DNA of 64,000 bases from assembly GCF_024584435.1 (NCBI RefSeq), contig NZ_CP102197.1, positions 682,001 to 746,000 of the forward strand, given 5' to 3'. The stretch comes from Schaalia odontolytica. GTDB taxonomy: Bacteria; Actinomycetota; Actinomycetes; Actinomycetales; Actinomycetaceae. The notes below the pieces were generated by a model. That model saw only the letters and a program-made list of their open reading frames with translations. It was not told the DNA's origin and ran no database searches. Of this stretch, positions 63,726-64,000 are shown piece after piece. The translations under genes were made by a program, and so were the position numbers. Position 1 is the first letter of the stretch. Each line of letters opens with the position of its first letter.

Positions 63726-64000
63726 AGTTCTTCCTCCAATTCGATGAGCGCGTCGGCTTCCGGCAGGTAGGGTGCCAAGGGTAGCAGCTCGGACAGGCTT
63801 GACATCCCCATTTTCTCAAGAAACTCCGCGGTCGTCCCGTATAGGTGCGCCCCCGAGGGTGTCGTGCCGGTCTCTTCTACGAGGCCCCGAGCGAGCAGGG
63901 TGCGCACGACGCCATCGACGTTCACCCCGCGGATCTTGCAGATGCGCGAGCGCGATATCGGCTGGCGATAGGCGATCACGGCCAGCGTTTCCAGCGCTGC
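63722..64000 (-). CDS. scpB: Segregation and condensation protein ScpB, partial
   Basis: The N-terminus is beyond the window. The visible part, running in from the edge, includes ALETLAVIAYRQPISRSRI and RGVNVDGVVRTLLARGLVEETG, the second winged helix of ScpB. ScpB is the kleisin-associated partner of ScpA in the SMC condensin. scpA is expected just beyond the window on the same strand. Confidence 0.9.
   Translation of the reverse strand, partial: AALETLAVIAYRQPISRSRICKIRGVNVDGVVRTLLARGLVEETGTTPSGAHLYGTTAEFLEKMGMSSLSELLPLAPYLPEADALIELEEEL

Overview
This is a dense, high-GC actinobacterial chromosome segment with short gaps, many 4-bp ATGA/GTGA overlaps and no insertion sequence, phage or CRISPR array that I can see. 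Actinobacterial markers are Pup/PafA/Dop/ARC, RbpA, GarA with FtsR, mIHF, HelY, a Zn-only PriA and polyprenol-phosphate-mannose synthase. The gene set and the lack of mycolate genes suggest Actinomycetaceae (Actinomyces/Schaalia-like); that placement is inference.

Layout. 0-6.5 kb: the 3' end of dnaE2, an HAD phosphatase, a MarR regulator, tRNA-Leu, a DsbA-like protein, a MazG-like pyrophosphohydrolase, an NDH-2-like flavoprotein, an aldo/keto-reductase-like protein and an Fe-S RecB-like nuclease. 6.6-13.3 kb: trmI-arc-dop-pup-pafA-FKBP, a pupylation locus without 20S proteasome genes. 13.4-17.9 kb: aroC-aroK-aroB, a shikimate-kinase-like paralogue, efp and nusB. 18-26.9 kb: a DUF2249 gene behind a 42-bp CsoR/CstR-like palindrome, then pyrR-pyrB-pyrC-carA-carB-pyrF with a PyrR-binding hairpin over the first ribosome-binding site. 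27-36.4 kb: mihF, gmk, rpoZ, coaBC, metK, a VKOR protein, priA, fmt, rsmB and rpe. 36.4-38.5 kb: an FMN riboswitch and a probable riboflavin importer (ribX, ribY). 38.5-46 kb: pafB and pafC, both with apparent homopolymer frameshifts, then helY, lnt, dpm1 and convergent rbpA. 46-59.7 kb: PAP2 phosphatase, Hsp70-like protein, the MerR/ftsR/garA/DUF881/sbp cluster, pepN, a stand-alone murE, der, tag and a PH-domain protein. 60-64 kb: tRNA-Pro, a secreted Gly/Pro/Tyr-rich protein, cmk, tyrA, rluB and the 3' part of scpB.

Most genes are housekeeping. The most interesting signals are: (1) pupylation without a proteasome, where ARC also lacks the C-terminal proteasome-docking motif; (2) the nested palindromic operator before the DUF2249 gene; (3) the FMN riboswitch whose P1 helix contains the ribosome-binding site of an 18-codon leader ORF ahead of ribX; (4) degenerate paralogues of shikimate kinase and aldo/keto reductase; (5) paired frameshifts in the DNA-damage regulators pafB and pafC; (6) repeated TANNNT boxes 6-7 nt before start codons, indicating widespread leaderless mRNAs. 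Starts were chosen by eye from ribosome-binding sites, -10 boxes and family N-termini. No database search was possible.
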